From assembly GCA_045576235.1 (NCBI GenBank), contig JAZNGA010000017.1:1-64000 (forward strand): a stretch of 64,000 bases of DNA. Reading direction: 5' to 3'. Under the pieces are notes generated by a model that had not been told where the DNA came from, made no database searches, and saw nothing but the letters and a program-made list of their open reading frames with translations. The position numbers and the translations under genes were made by a program. Source of the stretch: SIG437 sp045576235 (GTDB lineage Bacteria > Bacillota > Clostridia > UBA1381 > UBA9506). Below are positions 33,503-41,662 of the stretch, piece by piece. Positions within the stretch are counted from its first letter, which is position 1, and each line of letters opens with the position of its first letter.

Positions 33503-36133
33503 TTAGTTTAATTCCTTAATTCTTGCCTGAGCTGCAGATAATCTTGCAATCGGAACTCTGAAAGGTGAGCAAGAAACATAGTCAAGACCAAGCTTGTGAC
33601 AGAACTCAACAGATGTCGGGTCACCGCCGTGCTCACCGCAGATGCCGAAGTGGAGCTTCGGATTAACGGGCTTACCGAGCTTGATTGACATATCCATGAG
33701 CTTACCAACGCCAGTCTGGTCAAGCTTTGCAAACGGGTCGTTTTCAAAGATTTTTGTGTCATAGTAAGCATCTAAGAATTTACCTGCATCATCACGAGAG
33801 AAGCCATATGTCATCTGTGTCAAGTCATTTGTTCCAAAACAGAAGAAGTCTGCTTCTTTTGCGATTTCGTCAGCTGTGAGTGCGGCACGCGGAATTTCAA
33901 TCATTGTGCCAACTTCATATTTAATGTCAGCGCCTGCTGCCTTGATTTCTTCATCAGCAGTTGCAACAACAACCTCTTTAACAAACTTAAGCTCTTTGAT
34001 TTCACCAACAAGCGGAATCATGATTTCAGGAACTAAATCCCAATCAGGATGAGCCTTCTTAACATTGATAGCAGCGCGGATAACAGCTTTTGTCTGCATT
34101 CTTGCAATTTCAGGATAAGTCACAGCAAGACGGCAACCACGGTGTCCCATCATTGGGTTGAATTCGTGGAGTGATGCTATAATAGCCTTAATCTGTTCAA
34201 CGCTCTTGCCCTGAGCCTTAGCTAAAGCTTCAATGTCTGCCTCTTCAGTCGGAACAAATTCATGAAGCGGAGGATCCAAGAATCTGATTGTGACAGGGTT
34301 TCCTTCCAATGCTTCATATAAGCTTTCGAAGTCGCTCTGCTGATAAGGAAGAATCTTATCTAAAGACTTTTCTCTTTCTTCTGCTGTGTCTGAGCAAATC
34401 ATTTCACGGAATGCAGCAATTCTGTCAGCTTCAAAGAACATATGCTCTGTTCTGCAAAGACCAATACCTTCAGCGCCAAGCTCACGAGCTTTTTTAGCGT
34501 CAGCAGGTGTGTCAGCATTTGTTCTGACTTTAAGCGTTCTGAATTCGTCTGCCCATGCCATGATTCTTCCGAATTCGCCTGCAATTTCAGCATCAACTGT
34601 AGGAATGATGCCATCATATATGTTACCTGTTGAACCGTCGATTGAAATGAAATCGCCTTCAACATAAGTTTTTCCTGCTAAAGTGAACTTCTTGTTTTCC
34701 TCGTCCATGTTGATTTCGCCGCAACCTGAAACGCAGCATGTTCCCATACCTCTTGCAACAACAGCTGCATGGCTTGTCATACCGCCACGAACTGTCAGGA
34801 TGCCCTGAGATGCTTTCATGCCTGTGATGTCTTCAGGAGAAGTCTCAAGACGAACTAAAACAACCTTCTCACCTTTAGCGTTCCAGCTTTCAGCATCTTC
34901 AGCTGTGAACACTATCTTACCGCAAGCAGCACCGGGAGAAGCACCAAGGCCTTTTCCGACAGGTGTTGCAGCTTTTAAAGCTTTGGCATCAAACTGTGGG
35001 TGAAGAAGTGTGTCTAAGTTTCTCGGGTCAATCATTGCAACAGCCTTTTTCTTATCAATCATGCCTTCATCAACGAGGTCGCAAGCGATTTTAAGAGCAG
35101 CCTTAGCAGTTCTTTTACCATTTCTTGTCTGGAGCATGTAGAGTTTTCTGTTTTCAATGGTAAACTCCATGTCCTGCATATCTCTGTAGTGGTCTTCAAG
35201 CTTAGCGCAAACTTTGTTGAATTCGTCAAATGCTTCAGGGAACTTGTCCGCCATTTCAGCAATCGGCATAGGTGTTCTCACGCCTGCAACAACATCTTCG
35301 CCCTGCGCATTAACCAAGAATTCGCCCATGAGTCCTTTGTCGCCTGTAGCAGGGTCACGCGTGAATGCAACACCTGTTCCGCAATCGTCACCCATGTTAC
35401 CAAACGCCATCATCTGAACATTAACAGCTGTTCCCCATGAATAAGGGATGTCGTTATCACGGCGATATACATTAGCTCTTGGGTTGTCCCATGAACGGAA
35501 CACGGCTTTAACAGCGCCCATGAGCTGTTCTTTAGGATCAGACGGGAAGTCTGCTCCGATTTTGTTTTTATATTCAGCTTTAAACTGTGAAGCAAGCTCT
35601 TTTAAATCGTCAGCGCTGAGCTCAATGTCCTGAGTGACACCTTTTTTCTCTTTCATCTCGTCAATCAGCTGCTCAAAATATTTCTTGCCGACTTCCATAA
35701 CAACATCAGAATACATCTGAATAAATCTTCTGTAGCAATCCCATGCCCAACGGGGATTTCCTGATTTAGCAGACATTGTTGCAACAACATCTTCATTCAA
35801 ACCAAGGTTTAAGATTGTGTCCATCATTCCGGGCATAGAAGCTCTTGCACCTGAACGAACAGAAACAAGGAGCGGATTTTCCTTGTCTCCGAATTTCTTT
35901 CCGCAGATTTCTTCCATCTTTACGATGTTTTCCATGATTTCGGCCTGAATGTCATCATTGATTTTCTTGCCGTCCTCATAATACTGTGTGCAGGCTTCTG
36001 TAGAAATTGTGAAGCCCTGCGGAACAGGAAGACCAAGCTTTGTCATTTCAGCAAGGTTAGCACCTTTACCGCCTAAAAGCTCACGCATAGAAGCGTCGCC
36101 TTCGCTAAATAAATAGACGAATTTTTTACTCAT
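33503..36133 (-). CDS. ppdK: Pyruvate, phosphate dikinase
   Basis: An 876-residue PEP-utilising enzyme (EC 2.7.9.1) that interconverts PEP + AMP + PPi with pyruvate + ATP + Pi. The nucleotide-binding N-domain (GGKGANLAEM at residues 22-31), the swivelling phosphohistidine domain (GGMTSHAAVVARGMG, His near 455) and the C-terminal barrel (GICGEHGGDP with the catalytic Cys) are complete. AGGAGGAAT precedes the ATG. With PPi-phosphofructokinase it fits glycolysis that saves ATP through pyrophosphate. Confidence 0.98.
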   Translation of the reverse strand: MSKKFVYLFSEGDASMRELLGGKGANLAEMTKLGLPVPQGFTISTEACTQYYEDGKKINDDIQAEIMENIVKMEEICGKKFGDKENPLLVSVRSGARASMPGMMDTILNLGLNEDVVATMSAKSGNPRWAWDCYRRFIQMYSDVVMEVGKKYFEQLIDEMKEKKGVTQDIELSADDLKELASQFKAEYKNKIGADFPSDPKEQLMGAVKAVFRSWDNPRANVYRRDNDIPYSWGTAVNVQMMAFGNMGDDCGTGVAFTRDPATGDKGLMGEFLVNAQGEDVVAGVRTPMPIAEMADKFPEAFDEFNKVCAKLEDHYRDMQDMEFTIENRKLYMLQTRNGKRTAKAALKIACDLVDEGMIDKKKAVAMIDPRNLDTLLHPQFDAKALKAATPVGKGLGASPGAACGKIVFTAEDAESWNAKGEKVVLVRLETSPEDITGMKASQGILTVRGGMTSHAAVVARGMGTCCVSGCGEINMDEENKKFTLAGKTYVEGDFISIDGSTGNIYDGIIPTVDAEIAGEFGRIMAWADEFRTLKVRTNADTPADAKKARELGAEGIGLCRTEHMFFEADRIAAFREMICSDTAEEREKSLDKILPYQQSDFESLYEALEGNPVTIRFLDPPLHEFVPTEEADIEALAKAQGKSVEQIKAIIASLHEFNPMMGHRGCRLAVTYPEIARMQTKAVIRAAINVKKAHPDWDLVPEIMIPLVGEIKELKFVKEVVVATADEEIKAAGADIKYEVGTMIEIPRAALTADEIAKEADFFCFGTNDLTQMTYGFSRDDAGKFLDAYYDTKIFENDPFAKLDQTGVGKLMDMSIKLGKPVNPKLHFGICGEHGGDPTSVEFCHKLGLDYVSCSPFRVPIARLSAAQARIKELN

Positions 36134-36175
36134 ATTCTATTCCTCCTAAATAATTTACATTAATTCAGATTGATA

Positions 36176-36204
36176 ATTATACCATATTTTTTCTCAAATG
36201 TAAA
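36176..36204 (-). promoter_or_regulatory. Promoter of ppdK
   Basis: Minus strand TTTACA, 17-bp spacer, TATAAT. Confidence 0.72.
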
Positions 36205-36311
36205 CTTTTTTCTCAAAAAATTTTAAATTTTTCCAAAATTTCTTCATTAGTATCTTACAAAGCATAATTTTCAGCCGGAATATATGTTTTATTGCTCTTT
36301 TTTAACTAACA

Positions 36312-36350
36312 AAAACCGTCATGCCCGAAAGAACAGGGCACGACGGTTTT
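36312..36350 (-). terminator. Terminator of the DUF1540 gene
   Basis: Stem AAAACCGTC-TGCCC with GGGCA-GACGGTTTT (one mismatch), 9-nt loop. Confidence 0.78.
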
Positions 36351-36363
36351 CATTTCAGCAGTC

Positions 36364-36528
36364 TTACTTAAGGCGGAACGATTCACAATCAGTACACTGT
36401 ACTGCAGTCGGATTTACTTCATGTGTGCCGACAGATATGCAGTCGAGTGTGCAATAGTTCTGATCTCCGCAATGGTGCATACATTGCTGTACGCTGCAGG
36501 CTATAGAATGATTTGCTTTGTTTTCCAT
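36364..36528 (-). CDS. DUF1540 Cys-rich small protein
   Basis: A 54-residue protein with seven cysteines. The pattern is an N-terminal ACSVQQCMHHC, then YCTLDCISVG and a C-terminal CTDCESF. This is the DUF1540 signature, small presumed metal-binding proteins common in spore-forming Clostridia and often multi-copy. The role is unknown. GAAAGAGGCG upstream of the ATG serves as ribosome binding site. It has its own terminator. Confidence 0.88.
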   Translation of the reverse strand: MENKANHSIACSVQQCMHHCGDQNYCTLDCISVGTHEVNPTAVQCTDCESFRLK

Positions 36529-36624
36529 TATATTTCGCCTCTTTCATTTTTTTCGCATGGAATGTAAACTGCTCTTTTCCCATACAGAGCTATTTTGTTC
36601 AGTTTAATTTTTTTTATTCATTTT

Positions 36625-37764
36625 TTAAACTGTTTTTAAAATCTGATTAAGAGCATATAACGCTCTGTCAATTTCCTGTTTTTTATTAAAAAATCCAAAG
36701 CTGAAGCGTATTGTTCCTCCATCTATCGTTCCGAGTGTTCTGTGTGCTTCAGGTGCGCAATGAAGACCACTTCTGACAGCTATCTTAAAGTCATCAGAGA
36801 GTTTAGATGCAATGATTCCCGAATCCTTTCCGTCAAACGAAATGGATACAGTTCCTGTTCTTTTCTTAAAATCTTCAGCTCCAAAAACATTTATTCCCCT
36901 TATGTTTTTTACAGACTGAACGAAATAATCGGAAAGAAATTGCTCATGCTCTAAAATCGTGTCAATTCCAACTTTTTTTATAAATCTGACACCCATCTTA
37001 AGCGCCGCTATCGCCGGCATATTCTGTGTTCCGCACTCAAACTTATCGGGCATAATATCAGGATGGTACAAACTTTCCGAATTTGAGCCCGTTCCACCTT
37101 CAACAAGTGTTTTCACATTTAAGCCCTCTTTAACATATAGCCCACCCGTGCCTTGAGCACCCAGAAGTCCTTTATGTCCCGAAAATGCAAACATATCCGC
37201 CATCTCTTTATTTATCTCCACAACACCTGCAGTCTGGGCGCAATCTGCCATAAAAATTATTCCCTTCGATTTTGCTAAGTGATAGACAGATTCTATGTCA
37301 TAAATATTTCCGCAAACATTTGAAGCATGTGTTATGACAATGAGCTTTGTTTTGCATCTTATCGCCTTCTCAATGTCAACTAAAGACAATTCCCCCTTGT
37401 CATTTGCCGAAACCTTCGAATATTCAATCATTCCCCGCTTTTTCAGTTCAGCAAGCGGACGCATGACCGCATTATGTTCCATTGATGTTGTGACAACATG
37501 GTCTCCACGCTCTAAAACACCTTTTATCCCCGTATTTATTGCATGAGTCGCATTTTGAAAAAAAGCAAGCCTTTCCATGTTCTCGATTCCAAAAAGCTCA
37601 CACAGTTCCTCTCTCGTTTCATTGATGAGCTCTCCTGCTTTAATTGAAAGGCTGTGACCACCCCTCCCCGCATTTGCACCATATTTTATCATGTTTTCAT
37701 ACATCGCCTTATAAACCTCATCAGGCTTTATATATGTCGTTGCCGCATTATCAAAATATATCAT
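36625..37764 (-). CDS. Cysteine desulfurase (class V aminotransferase fold)
   Basis: A 379-residue PLP enzyme that takes sulfur from cysteine. Motifs are DNAATT at the N-terminus, ADCAQTAG for cofactor binding, the PLP lysine in FSGHKGLLG, and the persulfide Cys in the loop RSGLHCAPEAHRTLGT. This matches the TIGR01977-type subgroup of cysteine desulfurases. The ATG at 37764 has AGGAAG seven bases upstream and is preferred to an adjacent TTG. No SufU or IscU scaffold is adjacent, so it may supply sulfur for tRNA modification or another use. Confidence 0.92.
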   Translation of the reverse strand: MIYFDNAATTYIKPDEVYKAMYENMIKYGANAGRGGHSLSIKAGELINETREELCELFGIENMERLAFFQNATHAINTGIKGVLERGDHVVTTSMEHNAVMRPLAELKKRGMIEYSKVSANDKGELSLVDIEKAIRCKTKLIVITHASNVCGNIYDIESVYHLAKSKGIIFMADCAQTAGVVEINKEMADMFAFSGHKGLLGAQGTGGLYVKEGLNVKTLVEGGTGSNSESLYHPDIMPDKFECGTQNMPAIAALKMGVRFIKKVGIDTILEHEQFLSDYFVQSVKNIRGINVFGAEDFKKRTGTVSISFDGKDSGIIASKLSDDFKIAVRSGLHCAPEAHRTLGTIDGGTIRFSFGFFNKKQEIDRALYALNQILKTV

Positions 37765-37891
37765 CAAAATTCTTCCTCTTTTTTATGGTATATAAATATC
37801 ATATTCACAAAAATATTTTATGTTAATCAGTCATTTAATTTAATTCGTCTGAATATAATGTTACTAGCATAAATTTTTAAGGAGAATAAAT

Positions 37892-38140
37892 ATGCTTGAT
37901 AATAAAATTAAAAAGAAGCTTGAAAAAATGCTTGAGGGAATAGATGAAGATAAGCTACGCGCTATGACTGAAATGTTAAAATCAGGTGAAGATGCCAAAA
38001 AGAATTTTGATTTTAATAAAGCTTCCTCAATTTTAAAATCATTGAATCTTGAAAATGAAATCACTCCCGAGATGATTGTTCAGGGAATAGACACTTTAAA
38101 AAATAATCCCGATATTATTTCAGAGCTTAAAAAGAAATAA
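37892..38140 (+). CDS. Small Lys/Asp/Glu-rich protein of unknown function
   Basis: I do not recognise this 82-residue protein. It is helical, rich in Lys, Asp and Glu, and has no membrane segment or signal. It starts after AAGGAG with normal spacing and is followed within 13 bp by the next small gene. The length and charge recall scaffold-like or spore-related small proteins, but nothing specific supports that. Confidence 0.72.
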   Translation: MLDNKIKKKLEKMLEGIDEDKLRAMTEMLKSGEDAKKNFDFNKASSILKSLNLENEITPEMIVQGIDTLKNNPDIISELKKK

Positions 38141-38153
38141 GGATGTGCGGTTG

Positions 38154-38522
38154 ATGGACGACGAAAAAAGCAGATTAATTGACTCTTTAGCCGAAGCAAT
38201 CTCAAACAATCCGCAAGCAGAAGCTGTCTTTAATTCACTCATTCCCGATGAGCCCGAGCTGAAGGATGAAACAAAAAAAGAAGCACCAAAGGAAAACTCT
38301 CCTGATGTTCCCGACATTTCATCCCTTATCAAAATGCAAAGCATTTTATCAGCATTTAAGTCAGCAGGAGATGATGACAGAAGCAGACTCCTTTTTGCAA
38401 TCAAGCCTTTTTTGAGCGAAGATGCAAGGCCTCATGTAGATTCTGCTGTCAAGCTTTTAAAAGTCATCTCTCTTTTAAAGCTTGCAGGAGAGCTTGATCT
38501 TTTTAAAGATTTTAAACTGTAG
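38154..38522 (+). CDS. Small acidic helical protein of unknown function
   Basis: A 122-residue unrecognised protein. An acidic, Pro-rich linker (around residues 40-55) joins two helical parts; the second part (residues about 58-122) ends in a predicted long helix with a repeated ‘KLLK/LKLA’ pattern. The ATG at 38154 is preferred over a GTG nine bases upstream that overlaps the ribosome binding site. The spacing to both neighbours (13 and 8 bp) implies one transcript. Confidence 0.7.
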   Translation: MDDEKSRLIDSLAEAISNNPQAEAVFNSLIPDEPELKDETKKEAPKENSPDVPDISSLIKMQSILSAFKSAGDDDRSRLLFAIKPFLSEDARPHVDSAVKLLKVISLLKLAGELDLFKDFKL

Positions 38523-38530
38523 GTGATTTG

Positions 38531-38824
38531 ATGGAAACAAAATATTATAACAGGAGCAACAACTTTTCCGCCCCCATAAGAAAAGAGCCAAAGCCATATG
38601 CTCCAAATAACATAATTACGGATGAACCCCTTGAGAAAAACATATGCGAGCCACGCAAAGAAAGAGATTGCAATCACAGGGAAGTCAAATCTTTTTTAGA
38701 AAATTTCAAAAGCGATGATTTGTTGCTTTTAGCACTCATTTTTCTTTTACTTTCAGATTCAAACTCTGACACTTTGTTGCTTTTGGCAATAGGATATATC
38801 TTTATAAGTTCCCACAACAAATAA
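38531..38824 (+). CDS. Small protein with C-terminal hydrophobic repeat
   Basis: A 97-residue unrecognised protein. The first 60 residues are polar and rich in Asn, Pro and Lys. The last 35 contain two hydrophobic stretches built from similar units (DDLLLLALIFLLL and SDTLLLLAIGYIF) split by an acidic turn, a helical hairpin that could sit in a membrane. Similar tails occur in small clostridial proteins of unknown role. It is the last gene of a three-gene unit, ending at a bidirectional terminator. Confidence 0.72.
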   Translation: METKYYNRSNNFSAPIRKEPKPYAPNNIITDEPLEKNICEPRKERDCNHREVKSFLENFKSDDLLLLALIFLLLSDSNSDTLLLLAIGYIFISSHNK

Positions 38825-38828
38825 AAAA

Positions 38829-38869
38829 GGGCTGTTGCAAAATAATTTCGTTTCATTTTGCTGCAGCCC
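38829..38869. terminator. Bidirectional terminator (GCAAAAT family)
   Basis: 15-bp stem GGGCTGTTGCAAAAT with its near complement (one mismatch), 11-nt loop, between converging genes; A-run before and T-rich after. Confidence 0.82.
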
Positions 38870-38891
38870 TCTGTTGTTTTGTTTTTTCAAA

Positions 38892-40595
38892 TCAGCCGTT
38901 CTGTCTTTTTTCCTCTTCCTCACGCTCTAGCTCTCTGTAGGCAATTTTGCCGACAAGAGTCTTAGGAAGCTGCGTGCGGAACTCAAACTCTCTCGGAATC
39001 GCATATTTTGCAATGCTCTTTTCGCAGTGAGCCTTTATTGACTCTTTAATTTCTTCACTCGGAGAATATCCTTCTTTAAGCACTACAAACGCCTTAATTT
39101 TCTGCATCCTGTAATCATCCTTAACTCCGATTACAGTGCTATACATTACGGCCTCGTGTGCATCAATGACATTTTCAATCTGAGACGGATAGACATTATA
39201 TCCGCTCGTTATAATCATTCTTTTCAATCTCTGAACAAAATATATAAAACCGTCTTCGTCCATATAGCCAAGGTCTCCTGTGTGGAGATATATCTTCCCG
39301 TCATCATGCACACGCAAAGTCTGTGCTGTCTCTTTAGGATTGTTGATATATTCCTTCATGAGCGTTGGCCCTGTGATGCAGATTTCTCCCATTTCTTTCG
39401 GAGCGGCTTCATCATTAGTGTTTGGAATAACTATTTTATAGTATGTATCAGGAAACGGAATACCTATGCTTCCCTCACGATAATAATCAGGGGGCGTCAG
39501 ACAGCTTGCTGTCACACATTCCGTCGTGCCATAGCCTTCGCGCACCTGAATTTTTGCGCCTCTCTCTTTTAAAAATGCATCCACCTTTTTCTTGAGCTCA
39601 ATTGAAAGAGAATCTCCTCCGCTGAACATTCCTTTAAGACATGAAAGGTCAACCTTCCTCATGTCCTCGTTCCTCATCATTCCCTCAAAAAGAGTTGGCA
39701 CACCCGCCATATAGTTCGGTCTGTATTTTTTGAAAAGTCCTGAAAATTCAGCTATTTTAATCTGCGGAACTAAAACACATTTGCCGCCAAAGGCAAGCAT
39801 AGTGTGAATTCCTATTCCAAGTCCAAAGCCGTGGAAAACAGGCATAACAGAAAGCATTGTGTCCCCTGCTGAAAGGCATCCTGACGCCGCCGCGGTCTGC
39901 ATAGCAAGCGCATTAAAGTTAAGATTTGTCAGAAGAATTCCTTTAGATGTTCCCGTTGTGCCCCCGCTGAATAAAATTGCCGCAGAATCATCTCCTTTTG
40001 AAGCCGATTCGATTTCTCCCGCATATTCTTCGGATGAGTTTAAGAAATCTCTCCACGACATAACCCACGGGTCTGTCTTTACTTTAGGCTCTTTGCCAAC
40101 GAATTTATATAAAAAACCTTTGATTGGAGGAAGCCCGTCTTCAATTTTTGTGACTATCACCTTTTCAAGCGGTGTTTTTCCCTTAAGCGCTTCAAATTTA
40201 TTGTAGAAACGACTGAGCGTCACAGCAAGCCTGCTTTTAGTCTCGTTTAAATAAAACAATATCTCGTTTTCTGCAGATAACGGATGAACCATACTCGCTA
40301 CGGCACCTATTTTGTTTATAGCATAGAACATTATAATTGCCTGAGGCACATTTGGAAGACAAATTGTAACAGCATCACCTTTTTTAATTCCATTTGCTGA
40401 AAGTGCTTTTGCTGCGACATCTATTTCTTCAATAAATCTATCATATGAAACAGCTTTTCCCATAAAATCATATGAAATATATGAGCCAAAATTATCCCTT
40501 ACTTTTTTAACTATATCAAACATTGATATATCGGGATAATCGAGCGATTTAGGTATGTCTCCATAATATTTAAACCATTTAGCTTCAGAATTCAA
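38892..40595 (-). CDS. AMP-forming acyl-CoA synthetase/ligase
   Basis: A 567-residue adenylate-forming enzyme that activates a carboxylic acid to its acyl-AMP and then acyl-CoA. The P-loop-like motif is LFSGGTTGTSKG, followed by YGTTE (A5), TGDLGYMDEDG (A7) and the C-terminal catalytic Lys in ‘K-T-L-V-G-K-I’. Medium- or long-chain fatty acid is the likely substrate. There is no ATG at the start; a TTG at 40595 lies 9 bases after GGAGG and is preferred over a TTG at 40601 only 3 bases away. The gene overlaps the acyltransferase-like gene by 11 bp, so the two probably work together. Confidence 0.9.
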   Translation of the reverse strand: MNSEAKWFKYYGDIPKSLDYPDISMFDIVKKVRDNFGSYISYDFMGKAVSYDRFIEEIDVAAKALSANGIKKGDAVTICLPNVPQAIIMFYAINKIGAVASMVHPLSAENEILFYLNETKSRLAVTLSRFYNKFEALKGKTPLEKVIVTKIEDGLPPIKGFLYKFVGKEPKVKTDPWVMSWRDFLNSSEEYAGEIESASKGDDSAAILFSGGTTGTSKGILLTNLNFNALAMQTAAASGCLSAGDTMLSVMPVFHGFGLGIGIHTMLAFGGKCVLVPQIKIAEFSGLFKKYRPNYMAGVPTLFEGMMRNEDMRKVDLSCLKGMFSGGDSLSIELKKKVDAFLKERGAKIQVREGYGTTECVTASCLTPPDYYREGSIGIPFPDTYYKIVIPNTNDEAAPKEMGEICITGPTLMKEYINNPKETAQTLRVHDDGKIYLHTGDLGYMDEDGFIYFVQRLKRMIITSGYNVYPSQIENVIDAHEAVMYSTVIGVKDDYRMQKIKAFVVLKEGYSPSEEIKESIKAHCEKSIAKYAIPREFEFRTQLPKTLVGKIAYRELEREEEEKRQNG

Positions 40596-41475
40596 AATCA
40601 ATTTCCTCCCCCAAAGTTTTATCGAGCAACTCAGGATTTTTGAATAAATGCTTAATAAGCTTTAATGACCTTGCAAAATAAAATCCATCTGCAATGCGCT
40701 CGTCAAGCGTCACACCAAGATTTATAACATCGCGCGTCTTTTGATTTCCGTTTTCATCAATCATCATTTCTTTATGAATTTCACCGATTGTTATGACGAT
40801 TCCGTTTGTTCCCATATTGTTTAAATGATGATACACAGCATCACATTTGATGCTTCCGAGATTTGACAGCAAAACCGTGCAATAGTTTGTGTCAACACTG
40901 CTGAAGGATTTCGGCATCCACCCATGCCTGTCAACAAAATTCATAAAAGCCATAAAAAGAGTCATCACAGGCTTCGGCAATTTTTTTACAATATTCAAAA
41001 TATCGTCAACGCTTTGCCCCTTATCCTCTCTTTTAGCTTCCGTCACCTTTGGGGAAATTCTGTCTGTTATGTCACAGAGATTTTCGCTGTCCTTTGGTCT
41101 GTAAATCATAAGCGTTTCTTCAGAATGGTCTGAAAATCTTTTCTTTATGGTGAACCCCATTGATATTTCGTGTCTCATATAATAACGCTTTCCTGAAATA
41201 TATCTGTTTAAAAGCGGTCTCATTTTGATTGTTCTTGCAACAGCCGCTATTATGCAGTGGAAAAGCGTCACCTTTCTTTCGCCCGACTGATTTTTTTCTT
41301 TTATGTATGAAAGCAATTCCGTTACATCTATTTTTTCGTTGATATAAACCTCTGCTTCAGTTCTCTTCGGCATGAGATATGCCATATAAAAATGCATTCC
41401 GTCAATGTCGCGGATACGATATGCATCGTATCTGTCCCCCCATTTTCGCACTCTATCACTCCTCTTAATTAACAT
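40585..41475 (-). CDS. CoA-dependent acyltransferase-like protein (E2/CAT fold)
   Basis: A 296-residue protein resembling the catalytic domain of 2-oxoacid dehydrogenase E2 and chloramphenicol acetyltransferase, with no lipoyl domain. The C-terminal motif normally reads HxxxDG; here it is DERIADGFYF, with Glu in place of the catalytic His. The active-site loop near NLGSIKCDAVY is present. The ATG at 41475 is chosen over a GTG at 41484; neither has a clear ribosome binding site. Together with the overlapping acyl-CoA ligase it suggests acyl activation and transfer, but catalysis is uncertain given the His change. Confidence 0.75.
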   Translation of the reverse strand: MLIKRSDRVRKWGDRYDAYRIRDIDGMHFYMAYLMPKRTEAEVYINEKIDVTELLSYIKEKNQSGERKVTLFHCIIAAVARTIKMRPLLNRYISGKRYYMRHEISMGFTIKKRFSDHSEETLMIYRPKDSENLCDITDRISPKVTEAKREDKGQSVDDILNIVKKLPKPVMTLFMAFMNFVDRHGWMPKSFSSVDTNYCTVLLSNLGSIKCDAVYHHLNNMGTNGIVITIGEIHKEMMIDENGNQKTRDVINLGVTLDERIADGFYFARSLKLIKHLFKNPELLDKTLGEEIDFEF

Positions 41476-41593
41476 ATTATTCACACTTTTTCTATTTTAC
41501 CACAATAAAATTATAAAAGCAATATTTTGTATTATTTTGTCGATTTTCTTGTGATGTTTCCATTTTATCGGAAATTCAGCAATAAATCCATAC

Positions 41594-41622
41594 TTGTTTT
41601 TTTACAAATTTTGTGTTATACT
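41594..41622 (+). promoter_or_regulatory. Promoter of the surface-sugar operon
   Basis: TTGTTT, 17-bp spacer, TATACT; the ATG of the first gene lies 41 bp downstream. Confidence 0.55.
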
Positions 41623-41662
41623 GAAAACAAATGTCGATAAAATATTTTTTCAGGAGATTGAA

